From: Kitasatospora sp. MMS16-BH015
GTDB taxonomy: Bacteria > Actinomycetota > Actinomycetes > Streptomycetales > Streptomycetaceae
Assembly (NCBI RefSeq): GCF_002943525.1
Contig: NZ_CP025394.1
Coordinates: 5,766,001 to 5,830,000 of the forward strand
Reading direction: 5' to 3'
Length of the DNA stretch: 64,000 nucleotides
Below are positions 35,090 through 42,564 of the stretch, one piece after another. The first letter of the stretch is position 1, and each line of letters begins with the position of its first letter. The position numbers and the translations under genes were made by a program. A model generated the notes under the pieces. That model saw only the letters and a program-made list of their open reading frames with translations, searched no databases and was not told the DNA's origin.

Positions 35090-35749
35090 CTAGAAGAGCT
35101 TCAGCTTGTCGTCGTCGATGCCGCGCAGCTCGTCGTAGTCGAGGACGACGCAGCCGATGCCGCGGTCGGTGGCGAGGACGCGGGCCTGGGGCTTGATCTC
35201 CTGGGCCGCGAAGACGCCCTTGACCGGGGCCAGCAGGGGGTCGCGGTTGAGGAGTTCGAGGTAGCGGGTGAGCTGCTCGACGCCGTCGATCTCGCCGCGG
35301 CGCTTGATCTCGACGGCGATGGTGGTGCCGTCGGCGTCGCGGCAGAGGATGTCGACCGGGCCGATCGCGGTCGGGTACTCGCGGCGGATCAGCTGCCAGC
35401 CGGCTCCGAGCACCTCCATCCGGTCGGCGAGCAGCTCCTGGAGGTGGGCCTCGACGCCGTCCTTGACCAGGCCGGGGTCGACGCCGAGCTCGTGCGAGGA
35501 GTCGTGGAGGACCTCCTCCAGGGTGATGATCAGCTTCTCGCCGGCCTTGTTGGTGACCGTCCAGGTGCCGTCCGCCTGCTTGAGCGTGCAGGGCGGAGAC
35601 ATCCAGTTGAGCGGCTTGTAGGCACGGTCGTCGGCATGGATGCTGACACTGCCGTCCGCCTTCACCAGGATGAGCCGGGTGGCGGAGGGCAGGTGGGCGG
35701 AGAGCCGACCGGCATAGTCGACGGAGCAACGGGCAACTACGAGACGCAT
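35090..35749 (-). CDS. nucS: Endonuclease NucS (EndoMS, non-canonical mismatch repair)
   Basis: The 219-residue enzyme cuts both strands at mismatches and replaces MutS/MutL in actinobacteria. The N-terminal half is a beta-sandwich DNA-binding domain (MRLVVARCSVDYAGRLSAHL). The C-terminal RecB-like nuclease has GPVDILCRDADGTTIAVEIK (catalytic Asp, Glu, Lys) and GVEQLTRYLELLNRDP. ATG 35749 matches the family start. A TAGCGT hexamer 8 bases upstream suggests a leaderless mRNA. It converges on the P-loop gene with only 18 bases between the stops. Confidence 0.95.
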   Translation of the reverse strand: MRLVVARCSVDYAGRLSAHLPSATRLILVKADGSVSIHADDRAYKPLNWMSPPCTLKQADGTWTVTNKAGEKLIITLEEVLHDSSHELGVDPGLVKDGVEAHLQELLADRMEVLGAGWQLIRREYPTAIGPVDILCRDADGTTIAVEIKRRGEIDGVEQLTRYLELLNRDPLLAPVKGVFAAQEIKPQARVLATDRGIGCVVLDYDELRGIDDDKLKLF

Positions 35750-35757
35750 GGTCGACC

Positions 35758-35763
35758 ACGCTA
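35758..35763 (-). promoter_or_regulatory. -10-like hexamer TAGCGT before nucS
   Basis: Read on the reverse strand, TAGCGT ends 8 bases before the nucS ATG, and no ribosome-binding site is visible. Confidence 0.4.
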
Positions 35764-36140
35764 GCCCACCGGGGCCAGTTGATGCGATTCCGCGACGACA
35801 GGGGTGAAGAACCCGGGGAGGCGCCCAACCTTGGAGGGCGGTGTCTCTTCCGGGTGGCTGCCACAGCCGTTCGACGGGGGTAGGGGTGCCGCACAACGGG
35901 GATGGGGATTCGGGATGAACGATCCGACGAGATCCGGCCAATCTGGCGGCCGGACCCGCGAAACCGAGGTGAAGACAGGCATTCGCCAGCCGCGCTGAGG
36001 TTCGCCTGTCACTCTGTGGTGAGCGTTCGTCGCTCGATCCGTATCCCCGCTTCCTTCGCCATGCCACCGCCCACCCTCGGTGTCGAACCGCACGACCATC
36101 CCGGCGGGCCGCGCCGGGGTGGACCGCGAGAGGAGAACCC
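35764..36140. promoter_or_regulatory. Divergent intergenic region nucS / 36141 gene
   Basis: No gene is supported here. A dyad GACAGGC (35974-35980) with GCCTGTC (36004-36010) could be a hairpin or an operator. The end carries the GAGAGGAG ribosome-binding site of the next gene. Confidence 0.35.
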
Positions 36141-36533
36141 ATGTCGCTCGACGTCTCACCGGCCCTGCTGGAGAAGGCCGAGAGAGGAGAGGTCGACGAA
36201 GGGGAGTTCGTCGACTGCGTCCGCACCTCCCTGCCCTACGCCTGGGAGCTGGTCAGCTCCCTCGTCGCCCAACTGACGGTCGACGGCACCGACTTCGCCG
36301 ACAACCAGGTACCGCCGCCCAGCGAGCAGGCCCGTGGCCAGCTGCTGCGCGCGATGGCCAGTGACGCGATCCGGGGCGCCCTGCAGCGCCACTTCGGTGT
36401 CCGCCTGGCGTTCCAGAACTGCCACCGGGTGGCGGTCTTCGCCGCCACCGAGGCGACGGAGGACCACTACCGCCGCTTCACTTCCGTCCGGGCCCAGCTG
36501 CTCAACCAGTCCGAGGAACTGCGGGACTGCTGA
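36141..36533 (+). CDS. Conserved streptomycete protein of unknown function
   Basis: The 130-residue soluble protein starts MSLDVSPALLEKAERGEVDEG, has a central helix-rich part (PYAWELVSSLVAQL) and ends in FASVRAQLLNQSEELRDC-like sequence (here FTSVRAQLLNQSEELRDC). The composition and the sharp conserved C-terminus suggest a compact helical protein. It neighbours nucS in streptomycetes (from memory). No catalytic or membrane features are seen. ATG 36141 has a strong GAGAGGAGAA site, and a good terminator follows. Confidence 0.8.
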   Translation: MSLDVSPALLEKAERGEVDEGEFVDCVRTSLPYAWELVSSLVAQLTVDGTDFADNQVPPPSEQARGQLLRAMASDAIRGALQRHFGVRLAFQNCHRVAVFAATEATEDHYRRFTSVRAQLLNQSEELRDC

Positions 36534-36563
36534 CGCGGCGCCACCCGGCGCACGAAGGCTGAA

Positions 36564-36591
36564 GGGGGCGTGCGGATTGCCGCACGCCCCC
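36564..36591 (+). terminator. Terminator of the 36141 gene
   Basis: GGGGGCGTGCGG pairs perfectly with CCGCACGCCCCC around the loop ATTG. It also faces the end of the convergent oxidoreductase gene, so it may work in both directions. Confidence 0.85.
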
Positions 36592-36641
36592 TCACTGCTG
36601 CAAGGCGCTTCAGGAGAGCTGGGCCTCAGGAGAGTCGGGCC

Positions 36642-37871
36642 TCAGGAGAGTTGGGGCAGCACCTCGCCGCCGAGGCGGGCGATGTTCTCCAGGGTGGCCG
36701 CGTGGTCGCCCGAGCCCTCGGTGAGCAGGGCGAAGCGGCGCAGGCCGGTCCGCTCGGCGGTGGCCAGCAGCCGGTCGGCGCAGTGCCGCGGGGTGCCCAC
36801 CGAGTGCAGGTCGCAGAGCAGCTCGGTGTACTCGCGCGGATCGCGCATCCGGCGCTCGCGGCCGTCCACCGTGCGGTGCGCGCCGAGCCCGTACTCGAAC
36901 CAGCCCGGCATCGAGCGCAGCAGCGCCGCCCGGGCCGCCGGCCCGCGGTCGTCGACCTGGGCCACCCCCGCCGCGATGTGCAGCCGCTCGGTCTGCGCCA
37001 GCTGCTCCTCGCCGCGCCCGGCGGCCCGCCAGGCGGCGCGGTAGGCGGCCAGCATCTGGAGCTTGTCCTCGTCGCCCGAGTGCATCCCCAGCAGCATCGG
37101 CAGCCCGCGCTCGGCGGCCAGCTTGACCCCGCCCGGGGAGGTGCAGGCGACCACCACCGGCGGCCCGCCGCGCTCGGGGGCCGGGGCCTCGTCCCGCCGC
37201 TGGCGGGGGAAGCGCAGGGACGGCTCGCCCTCCAGACCCAGCCAGCCGGCCAGGTCGGTGCGGCGGCCCGGCTCGGTGGCCCGGGGCACCACGGCCACCT
37301 CGGGGAAGTCGAACTGCGGCCCCTGCCCCCCGACCCGGGTGCCGCGCAGCCAGCGCAGCAGCAGGTCGAGCCGCTCCGGGAAGCCCTCCTCGTAGGCCGC
37401 CGCCCCGCCGCCGAACACCGCCAGGTCGATCCACGGCCCGCCCCGGCCGACGCCGACCGTGAACCGGCCGCCGCTGGTCAGGTGGAGCAGGGCGGCCTGC
37501 TCGCCGAGGGTGACCGGGTGGGTGGTGGAGAGCACGCTCACCGCGGTGCCGACGCCGATCCGGCGGGTGCGGCCGAGCAGCAGGGCGGCCAGGGTGGCCG
37601 CGTTCGGGCAGACTCCGTACGGCACGAAGTGGTGCTCGGCCAGCCAGACGTCGCTGAGGCCCGCGCGTTCGGCGGCCTCGGCCGCGGCTACGGTACGGTC
37701 GAGTGCCTCGGCGTGCGTCTGGCCCGGGAACTGGGCGGACAGCAGGAAGGCGCCGACCTCGATCGAGTCGGCCGCCGAGCCGGCCGCGGCGGTGCCAGCG
37801 GGCTCGGGCCGCAGACTGTGGTCGGTCCTCACCGGCAGCTGGGTACTCGGCCGCGCGCTGGTCTTGGTCAT
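36642..37871 (-). CDS. LLM-class flavin-dependent oxidoreductase
   Basis: The 409-residue protein is a bacterial-luciferase-like TIM barrel that uses F420 or FMN. Features are VGAFLLSAQFPGQTHAEAL, LSDVWLAEHHFVPYG (the conserved His pair), RTRRIGVGTAVSVLSTTHPV and GRFTVGVGRGGPW. A Pro/Ala-rich 35-residue N-terminal extension precedes the barrel. GAGAGG upstream of ATG 37871 is the ribosome-binding site. A GTGCCA-A-TGGCAC palindrome (37943-37955) in its upstream region may be an operator. The substrate cannot be predicted, and no partner enzymes are adjacent. Confidence 0.88.
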   Translation of the reverse strand: MTKTSARPSTQLPVRTDHSLRPEPAGTAAAGSAADSIEVGAFLLSAQFPGQTHAEALDRTVAAAEAAERAGLSDVWLAEHHFVPYGVCPNAATLAALLLGRTRRIGVGTAVSVLSTTHPVTLGEQAALLHLTSGGRFTVGVGRGGPWIDLAVFGGGAAAYEEGFPERLDLLLRWLRGTRVGGQGPQFDFPEVAVVPRATEPGRRTDLAGWLGLEGEPSLRFPRQRRDEAPAPERGGPPVVVACTSPGGVKLAAERGLPMLLGMHSGDEDKLQMLAAYRAAWRAAGRGEEQLAQTERLHIAAGVAQVDDRGPAARAALLRSMPGWFEYGLGAHRTVDGRERRMRDPREYTELLCDLHSVGTPRHCADRLLATAERTGLRRFALLTEGSGDHAATLENIARLGGEVLPQLS

Positions 37872-37942
37872 CGGATGGCCTCTCTCGGGTGTCGCAGGGA
37901 CTGCGAGCCCCGCCTTGTCACCTCGTGGGTAACCGATGTCAT

Positions 37943-37955
37943 GTGCCAATGGCAC
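37943..37955. promoter_or_regulatory. Palindrome GTGCCA-A-TGGCAC between divergent genes
   Basis: A perfect 6-bp inverted repeat lies 72 bases before the LLM oxidoreductase start (reverse strand) and 150 bases before the 38104 gene. Confidence 0.4.
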
Positions 37956-38103
37956 GCGGATTGCCGAAATTCGTCGAAGATCGGGTGGATCTGGGCGGAA
38001 ACGACGGAGTCGTACGGGCTCCCGTGGTAGTGGCTCGGCAGGGGGTGGCGTGCGGCTTAGGCTGGAAGGGCCGCTGCCCGCCGTCCACCGAGAGGGAACC
38101 GAC

Positions 38104-38445
38104 GTGTCGCCCCGTCGCAACAGCCAGAGCCACCGTCAGAAGCGCGAGCCGGGTGGGTCGGGCGGCTCGGAGGGTGGTGGCGTGCCGCTGGGCGGCGCGC
38201 TGCGGCGTTCGGAGAGCTACCGGGGCGAGGACTGGGTGGTGCAGACCGTGGCCGGCCAGGCCGGCCGCTACTACCGCTGCCCGGGCTGTGACCAGGAGAT
38301 CCCGCCGAACACCGGCCACGTGGTGGCCTGGCCGGCCTACGGCGCGGGGGTCGACGACCGGCGGCACTGGCACCGGGCCTGCTGGGGCGCGCGGGAGCGG
38401 CGGGAATCGAACGTCCAGCGGGGGCGGGGAGCGCCTAGGTACTAG
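38104..38445 (+). CDS. Small putative zinc-ribbon protein
   Basis: The 113-residue basic protein has a disordered Arg/Gly/Ser start (about 1-35). A compact domain follows with YRCPGCDQEIPPNTGHVVAWP and HWHRACWGARERR. The Cys-X2-Cys pair and the later His-X3-Cys can form one zinc site. GTG 38104 is chosen because GAGAGGGAA lies upstream. The frame is open further upstream without homology. It is probably a nucleic-acid- or protein-binding accessory factor. Homologues in streptomycetes are hypothetical proteins. Confidence 0.78.
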   Translation: MSPRRNSQSHRQKREPGGSGGSEGGGVPLGGALRRSESYRGEDWVVQTVAGQAGRYYRCPGCDQEIPPNTGHVVAWPAYGAGVDDRRHWHRACWGARERRESNVQRGRGAPRY

Positions 38446-38456
38446 GGCAGCCACCA

Positions 38457-38600
38457 GGGGCGCGGGGAACGGCGCGGCCGGCCAATCCTGCTGCCGCAGT
38501 GTTACTTCACGCCCCTGGTTGCACTGTCGGGGTGCAACTGGCGCGGTGATCGCTGCTGCGACTCGGCCTCTCCCGGATTCGCGCAGTTCCCCGCGCCCCT
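38457..38600. repeat. Dispersed intergenic element, full-length 144-bp copy (reverse orientation)
   Basis: Its reverse complement has the same blocks in the same spacing as the copy at 32415-32558: first arm, CAGTTGCAC-CCCGACA-GTGCAA (dyad 38518-38538), AACACTGCGGC and closing arm. From 38507 onward it overlaps the 3' end of the hydroxyacid dehydrogenase gene. Confidence 0.85.
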
Positions 38601-39646
38601 GGATAGTGCAACTCCCCCAGAATCTCAACGATCTGGTCGGCTACCGACAGGGCTGCCGCGAGCTGAGCGGTCCGCGTGGTGCCGGCGATGTGGGGGGTCA
38701 GGAGGGCGTTCGGGAGGCCGCGGAGCGGGGTGTCGAAGGCTGCGTGCTCGTGGGCGAAGGTGTCGATGGCGGCGGCGGCCAGGGGGTGGGCCGGGTCGGC
38801 CAGGGCGGTGGCCAGGGCCTGTTCGTCGACCAGGCCGCCGCGGGCGGTGTTGAGCAGGTAGGAGCCGGGGCGCATCGCGGCGAGTTCGGCGGCGCCGATC
38901 AGGCCGCGGGTCTGCGGGGTCAGCGGCAGGTGGAGGGAGACCGCGTCGGCCTCGGCGAGCAGGGCCGGGAGGGAGGCGGCCCGGCGGACGCCCGGGAGGT
39001 CGAAGGGGGAGCGGGTCAGGGCCAGCACCGGGAGGCCGAGGGCGGTGGCCCGGCGGGCCAGGGCCCGGCCGATCCGGCCGAGGCCGACGATGCCGAGGGT
39101 CAGCTCGGCGAGCTGACGCTGCGGCAGGCTGACCCAGCGGCCCTGATGGGCGGCGGTGTGGTGGGGGAGCAGGCCCCGGGCCAGGGTGAGCAGTTGGGCG
39201 AGGGCGAACTCGGCCACGGCCTCGGCGTTGGAGCCCGGGGTGTGGGCGATCGCGATCCCGTACCGGGCGGCGGCCTCGGCGTCGATGTGGTCGATCCCGG
39301 CGCCGGCGCGGCCCACCACGCGCAGCCGGTGCGCCAGCGCCGGGTCGGTGGCGGCGGCGAACAGCGCCTCGCCCAGCGGTGCGCCGGAGCGGGACTTCAC
39401 CGCGTCGTGGCCGAGCCCGTCGGCCAGGCAGGCCGCGGTCAGGGCGGCCGGGTCGAACCCGTCGAAGTCGGTGAGGGTCAGCCGGGGCCCGGAAGGCCCG
39501 CCCCGGACGCGCTCGACGGCCGCCCGGTCGTCGACCCGCCGCAGGTTGAGGGTGACGGCGAGGCCGGCGCCGAGCAGTCGGTCGAGTTCGAGGTCGAGCA
39601 GGTCGCCGGGGGCGGCGTCGATCAGGAGTACGCGGGGTCGGTCCAC
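38507..39646 (-). CDS. D-isomer-specific 2-hydroxyacid dehydrogenase
   Basis: The 379-residue protein belongs to the SerA-like family. The NAD-binding motif is LGIVGLGRIGRALARRA. The catalytic Arg is in LLNTARGGLVDE, and the catalytic His is in LLTPHIAGTTRTAQ. An acidic residue (DTFAHEHAAF) completes the triad region. It lacks the regulatory ACT domain of true SerA, so the substrate is uncertain. After VADQIVEILGEL the last 30 or so residues (HYPGARGTARIRERPS and on) are encoded by the 144-bp repeat, so the native C-terminus was replaced or extended. GTG 39646 has no clear ribosome-binding site; CATGAT lies 6 bases upstream. Confidence 0.85.
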   Translation of the reverse strand: MDRPRVLLIDAAPGDLLDLELDRLLGAGLAVTLNLRRVDDRAAVERVRGGPSGPRLTLTDFDGFDPAALTAACLADGLGHDAVKSRSGAPLGEALFAAATDPALAHRLRVVGRAGAGIDHIDAEAAARYGIAIAHTPGSNAEAVAEFALAQLLTLARGLLPHHTAAHQGRWVSLPQRQLAELTLGIVGLGRIGRALARRATALGLPVLALTRSPFDLPGVRRAASLPALLAEADAVSLHLPLTPQTRGLIGAAELAAMRPGSYLLNTARGGLVDEQALATALADPAHPLAAAAIDTFAHEHAAFDTPLRGLPNALLTPHIAGTTRTAQLAAALSVADQIVEILGELHYPGARGTARIRERPSRSSDHRASCTPTVQPGA

Positions 39647-39671
39647 CGGACGATCATGGCGGAAGGCACCG

Positions 39672-40439
39672 TCAGGCGTCCCGTTTCTTGAGCACCAGGG
39701 CCCCGCCCCCGAGGGCGGCGAGCGTCCAGGCCAGGCAGATCAGCAGGCCCTGCCAGGGCCCGTACGGCTGGCCGTGCTGCTCGTAGACCAGCAGCATCCG
39801 GGAGCCCGCGTAGTCGGGGAAGTAGTGCGCCAGGGTCTTGACCTTGGGCACGGCGGAGAGGATCGGGGAGAGCAGGAAGAAGAACGGCACCAGCACGCCC
39901 AGCGCGAGGGTCTGGTTGTGCAGCATGGCCGTGACGCCCGCCGAGAAGAGGCAGATCAGGGTCAGGTAGAGCGCCGCGCCGAAGACCGCCCGCAGCACGT
40001 TGGGCTCGCCCAGCGAGGTGGAGTGGCTGCCGAGCAGCGACTGGCCGAGGAAGAAGGTCAGGAAGGCGGTGACCAGGGAGACCGCCAGCGCGAGCGCCCC
40101 GAGCACCACGGCCTTGCCGGCCAGCAGGGTGGCCCGCTGCGGGACGGCGGCCAGCGAGACCCGGATCATGCCGGAGCTGTACTCGTTGCCCACGGCCAGC
40201 ACGCCGAAGACGATGATCGCCAGCTCGCCGAGCATGATCCCGGAGAAGGCGGTGCCGGTGGCGTCGAACGGGGAGTCGGTGTTGCCCCGGAAGCTGTCGA
40301 AGTTGTTGTTGGTGAGCAGCGAGAGCAGCGCGCCGACCCCGAGGGTCACCACGAAGGTCAGCGCGAGCGTCCAGACCGTGGAGCGCACGCTGCGCACCTT
40401 GGTCCACTCGGACTGCAGCACGGCGGGGAAGGAGGCCAT
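39672..40439 (-). CDS. ABC-2 type transporter permease
   Basis: The 255-residue permease has six predicted membrane segments, for example WTLALTFVVTLGVGALLSLL, GIMLGELAIIVFGVLAV and GLLICLAWTLAALGGGALVL. The conserved AVGNEYSSGMIRVSL loop follows the second segment. It starts with a cytoplasmic FPAVLQSEWTKVRSVRST segment typical of ABC-2 permeases. ATG 39439-equivalent at 40439 sits 1 base from the ATPase stop with a GGAGG-containing context, so both are one operon. The cargo is unknown. Confidence 0.9.
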   Translation of the reverse strand: MASFPAVLQSEWTKVRSVRSTVWTLALTFVVTLGVGALLSLLTNNNFDSFRGNTDSPFDATGTAFSGIMLGELAIIVFGVLAVGNEYSSGMIRVSLAAVPQRATLLAGKAVVLGALALAVSLVTAFLTFFLGQSLLGSHSTSLGEPNVLRAVFGAALYLTLICLFSAGVTAMLHNQTLALGVLVPFFFLLSPILSAVPKVKTLAHYFPDYAGSRMLLVYEQHGQPYGPWQGLLICLAWTLAALGGGALVLKKRDA

Positions 40440-40440
40440 C

Positions 40441-41487
40441 TCAACTGCCCTTCTCGGAGGAGCCCTTGCCGGACGCGTCCGGGCCGCCCGCGGCCGGCCC
40501 GGCGCCGGCCTGGCCGGCGGCACCCTTGGCCTGCCAGTTGGCGCCCCAGGTGCCGGGGGCGCCGGCCGCGTCCCGGCCCTCGCCGTCGCCCGCGTGGTAC
40601 TGCACGGAGTCGGCGGTCATCTGCATGAACGCCTCCTCCAGCGAGGCCTGCTGCGGGCTCAGCTCGTGCAGGGTGATGCCGTGGCTCGCGGCCAGCTCGC
40701 CGAGGTGGGCGAGATCGCCGTCCTCGACCTCGTAGCTGCCCTCGGGGCCCGCGGTGGCCCGCAGGCCCACGGAGGCGAGGGCGGTGAGCAGCTGCTCCAC
40801 GTGCGGGGTGCGCACGCGCACGGCGGAGCGGGAGTTCTGCTTGATGAACTCGGCCATCGAGAGGTTGGCCAGCAGCTTGCCCCGGCCGATCACCACCAGG
40901 TGGTCGGCGGTCAGCGCCATCTCGCTCATCAGGTGCGAGGAGACGAAGACGGTGCGGCCCTCGGCGGCCAGGCCCTTCATCAGGTTGCGGATCCAGAGGA
41001 TGCCCTCGGGGTCGAGCCCGTTGACCGGCTCGTCGAACATCAGGATCTCCGGGTCGCCGAGCAGCGCCGAGGCGATGCCGAGGCGCTGGCCCATGCCGAG
41101 CGAGAACCCCCGGGAACGCTTGCGGGCGACCGAGCTCAGCCCGACCAGGGAGAGCACCTCGTCCACCCGGCGGCGCGGGATCCGGTTGCTCTGGGCCAGC
41201 CAGAGCAGGTGGTCGTAGGCGGTGCGGCCGGGGTGGACGGCCTTGGCCTCCAGCAGTGCGCCGATGTACTTGAGCGGCTCGCTGAGCTGCCCGTACCGCT
41301 TGCCGTCGATGGTGACCCGGCCGCTGGTGGGGCGGTCGAGGTCGAGGATCATCCGCATGGTGGTGGACTTCCCGGCGCCGTTCGGCCCGAGGAAGCCGGT
41401 CACCACGCCCTGGGGCACCTGGAAGCTGAGCCCGTCCACGGCGAGGGTCTCGCCGTAGCGTTTGGTCAGCTCGTGCAGCTCGATCAT
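40441..41487 (-). CDS. ABC transporter ATP-binding protein
   Basis: The 348-residue ATPase partners the permease encoded next. Walker A is GPNGAGKST (34-42), the signature is a degenerate GFSLGMGQRLGIA, Walker B is ILMFDEPVNGLDPEG, and SSHLMSEM contains the switch His. The first 225 residues are the ATPase. The following part is a C-terminal regulatory domain, and the last 55 residues are Gly/Ala-rich and disordered. ATG 41487 has an AGGAG site. It is divergent from the hydrolase gene. DrrA-like exporters for drugs or lipids look similar. Confidence 0.92.
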   Translation of the reverse strand: MIELHELTKRYGETLAVDGLSFQVPQGVVTGFLGPNGAGKSTTMRMILDLDRPTSGRVTIDGKRYGQLSEPLKYIGALLEAKAVHPGRTAYDHLLWLAQSNRIPRRRVDEVLSLVGLSSVARKRSRGFSLGMGQRLGIASALLGDPEILMFDEPVNGLDPEGILWIRNLMKGLAAEGRTVFVSSHLMSEMALTADHLVVIGRGKLLANLSMAEFIKQNSRSAVRVRTPHVEQLLTALASVGLRATAGPEGSYEVEDGDLAHLGELAASHGITLHELSPQQASLEEAFMQMTADSVQYHAGDGEGRDAAGAPGTWGANWQAKGAAGQAGAGPAAGGPDASGKGSSEKGS

Positions 41488-41505
41488 CTGCGCTCCTTAC
41501 GCTCC

Positions 41506-41518
41506 GTCAAATTATGAC
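41506..41518. promoter_or_regulatory. AT-rich dyad GTCAAATTATGAC before the ABC operon
   Basis: The palindrome, with TTTGTC-like half-sites repeated on its left flank, sits 19 bases upstream of the ATPase start on the reverse strand. It lies in an AT-rich island of about 25 bases and contains CATAAT on the reverse strand as a -10 candidate. A repressor site is plausible. Confidence 0.45.
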
Positions 41519-41665
41519 AAATCAGACAAAGGCGTGCACGGCTTGGCGACGGGTGTGGTGAGGGTGTGGTGCGAAGGTGGAGCGGCCGTGGCGCGGACGC
41601 GGCGCGGGGAGGGGGCGCGCGGTGGGGCCTTGGCGCCGCCGGGCGGCGCCAGGGCCAGGAGGCTC

Positions 41666-41671
41666 TACGGT
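41666..41671 (+). promoter_or_regulatory. -10-like hexamer TACGGT, leaderless arrangement
   Basis: TACGGT lies 6 bases before ATG 41678. An AGGAGG upstream (41657-41662) is too far to act as a ribosome-binding site. Confidence 0.5.
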
Positions 41672-41677
41672 GGGGGC

Positions 41678-42466
41678 ATGACCTTCCCCCCTGCGCCGGC
41701 CGTCCGCGAGCGCGGCTCCGGCACCCCGCTCGTCCTGCTGCACGCCTTCCCGCTCTCCGCCCGGATGTGGGACACCCAGCGGGAGCTGATCCCCGGGCCG
41801 GACGGGCAGGACGCCCGGGTGATCACGCCGGACCAGCGCGGGTTCGGCTACACCCCGCTGGGGGAGGGGGAGCCCTCGCTCGACCTGGTCGCCGACGACC
41901 TGGCCCGGCTGCTCGACGAGCTTGGGCTGGAGCGGGCCGTGATCGGCGGGCTCTCGATGGGCGGGTACGTGGCGATGGCCTTCGCCCGGCGCCACCCCGG
42001 CCGGATCCTGGGCCTGCTGCTCGCCGACACCAAGGCCACCGCCGACCCCGAGCCGGCCCGGCTGAACCGGGAGCGGATCGCCAAGGCCGTGCTGGCCCGC
42101 GATTCGGTGAGCCTGCTGGCCGAGGAGAACCTGGCCGAGAACCTGCTCGGCCCGGCCACCATGCCCGAGCTGACCGCCCACGTCCGCGAGCTGATCGCCG
42201 AGGCGAGCCCGGCGGCGGTGGCCTGGGCCCAGCGGGCGATGGCGGCCCGCCCGGACTCGCTGGACGTGCTGGCCGGCCTGGACTGCCCGGCGGCCGTGGT
42301 GGTCGGCGAGGCCGACACGGTGACCCCGCTGATCGAGGCCCAGCTGATGACGGAGGCCCTGCCGGACGCCGAGCTGACCGTCATCCCGAGCGTGGGGCAC
42401 CTGAGTTCGCTGGAGGCACCGGAGACCTTCAACGCGGTGGTGCGGGGGCTGCTCCGCAGGGTCTGA
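41678..42466 (+). CDS. Alpha/beta-hydrolase
   Basis: The 262-residue enzyme has the full catalytic triad: nucleophile Ser in IGGLSMGGYVAM, Asp in VVGEADTVTPL, and His in VIPSVGHLSSLEAP. LLHAFPLSARMW supplies the oxyanion region. The cap is small, so ester, lactone or haloperoxidase-like activity is possible. A leaderless -10 precedes ATG 41678. The gene is divergent from the ABC operon and convergent with the phytase-like gene, with the perfect 20-bp hairpin repeat between the stops. Confidence 0.9.
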   Translation: MTFPPAPAVRERGSGTPLVLLHAFPLSARMWDTQRELIPGPDGQDARVITPDQRGFGYTPLGEGEPSLDLVADDLARLLDELGLERAVIGGLSMGGYVAMAFARRHPGRILGLLLADTKATADPEPARLNRERIAKAVLARDSVSLLAEENLAENLLGPATMPELTAHVRELIAEASPAAVAWAQRAMAARPDSLDVLAGLDCPAAVVVGEADTVTPLIEAQLMTEALPDAELTVIPSVGHLSSLEAPETFNAVVRGLLRRV

Positions 42467-42479
42467 GGTCCGCACTACC

Positions 42480-42552
42480 GGGGCGCGGGGAACTGCGCGA
42501 AGCGGCAGGCTGCGGGCCGCTGCGTGGTCGGCCGCGCAGTTCCCCGCGCCCC
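42480..42552. repeat. Dispersed element, short form with perfect 20-bp inverted arms
   Basis: GGGGCGCGGGGAACTGCGCG (42480-42499) and its exact reverse complement (42533-42552) flank a 33-base loop. It lies between two convergent genes and may act as a bidirectional terminator. Confidence 0.85.
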
Positions 42553-42564
42553 TGGCGGGCGCGG

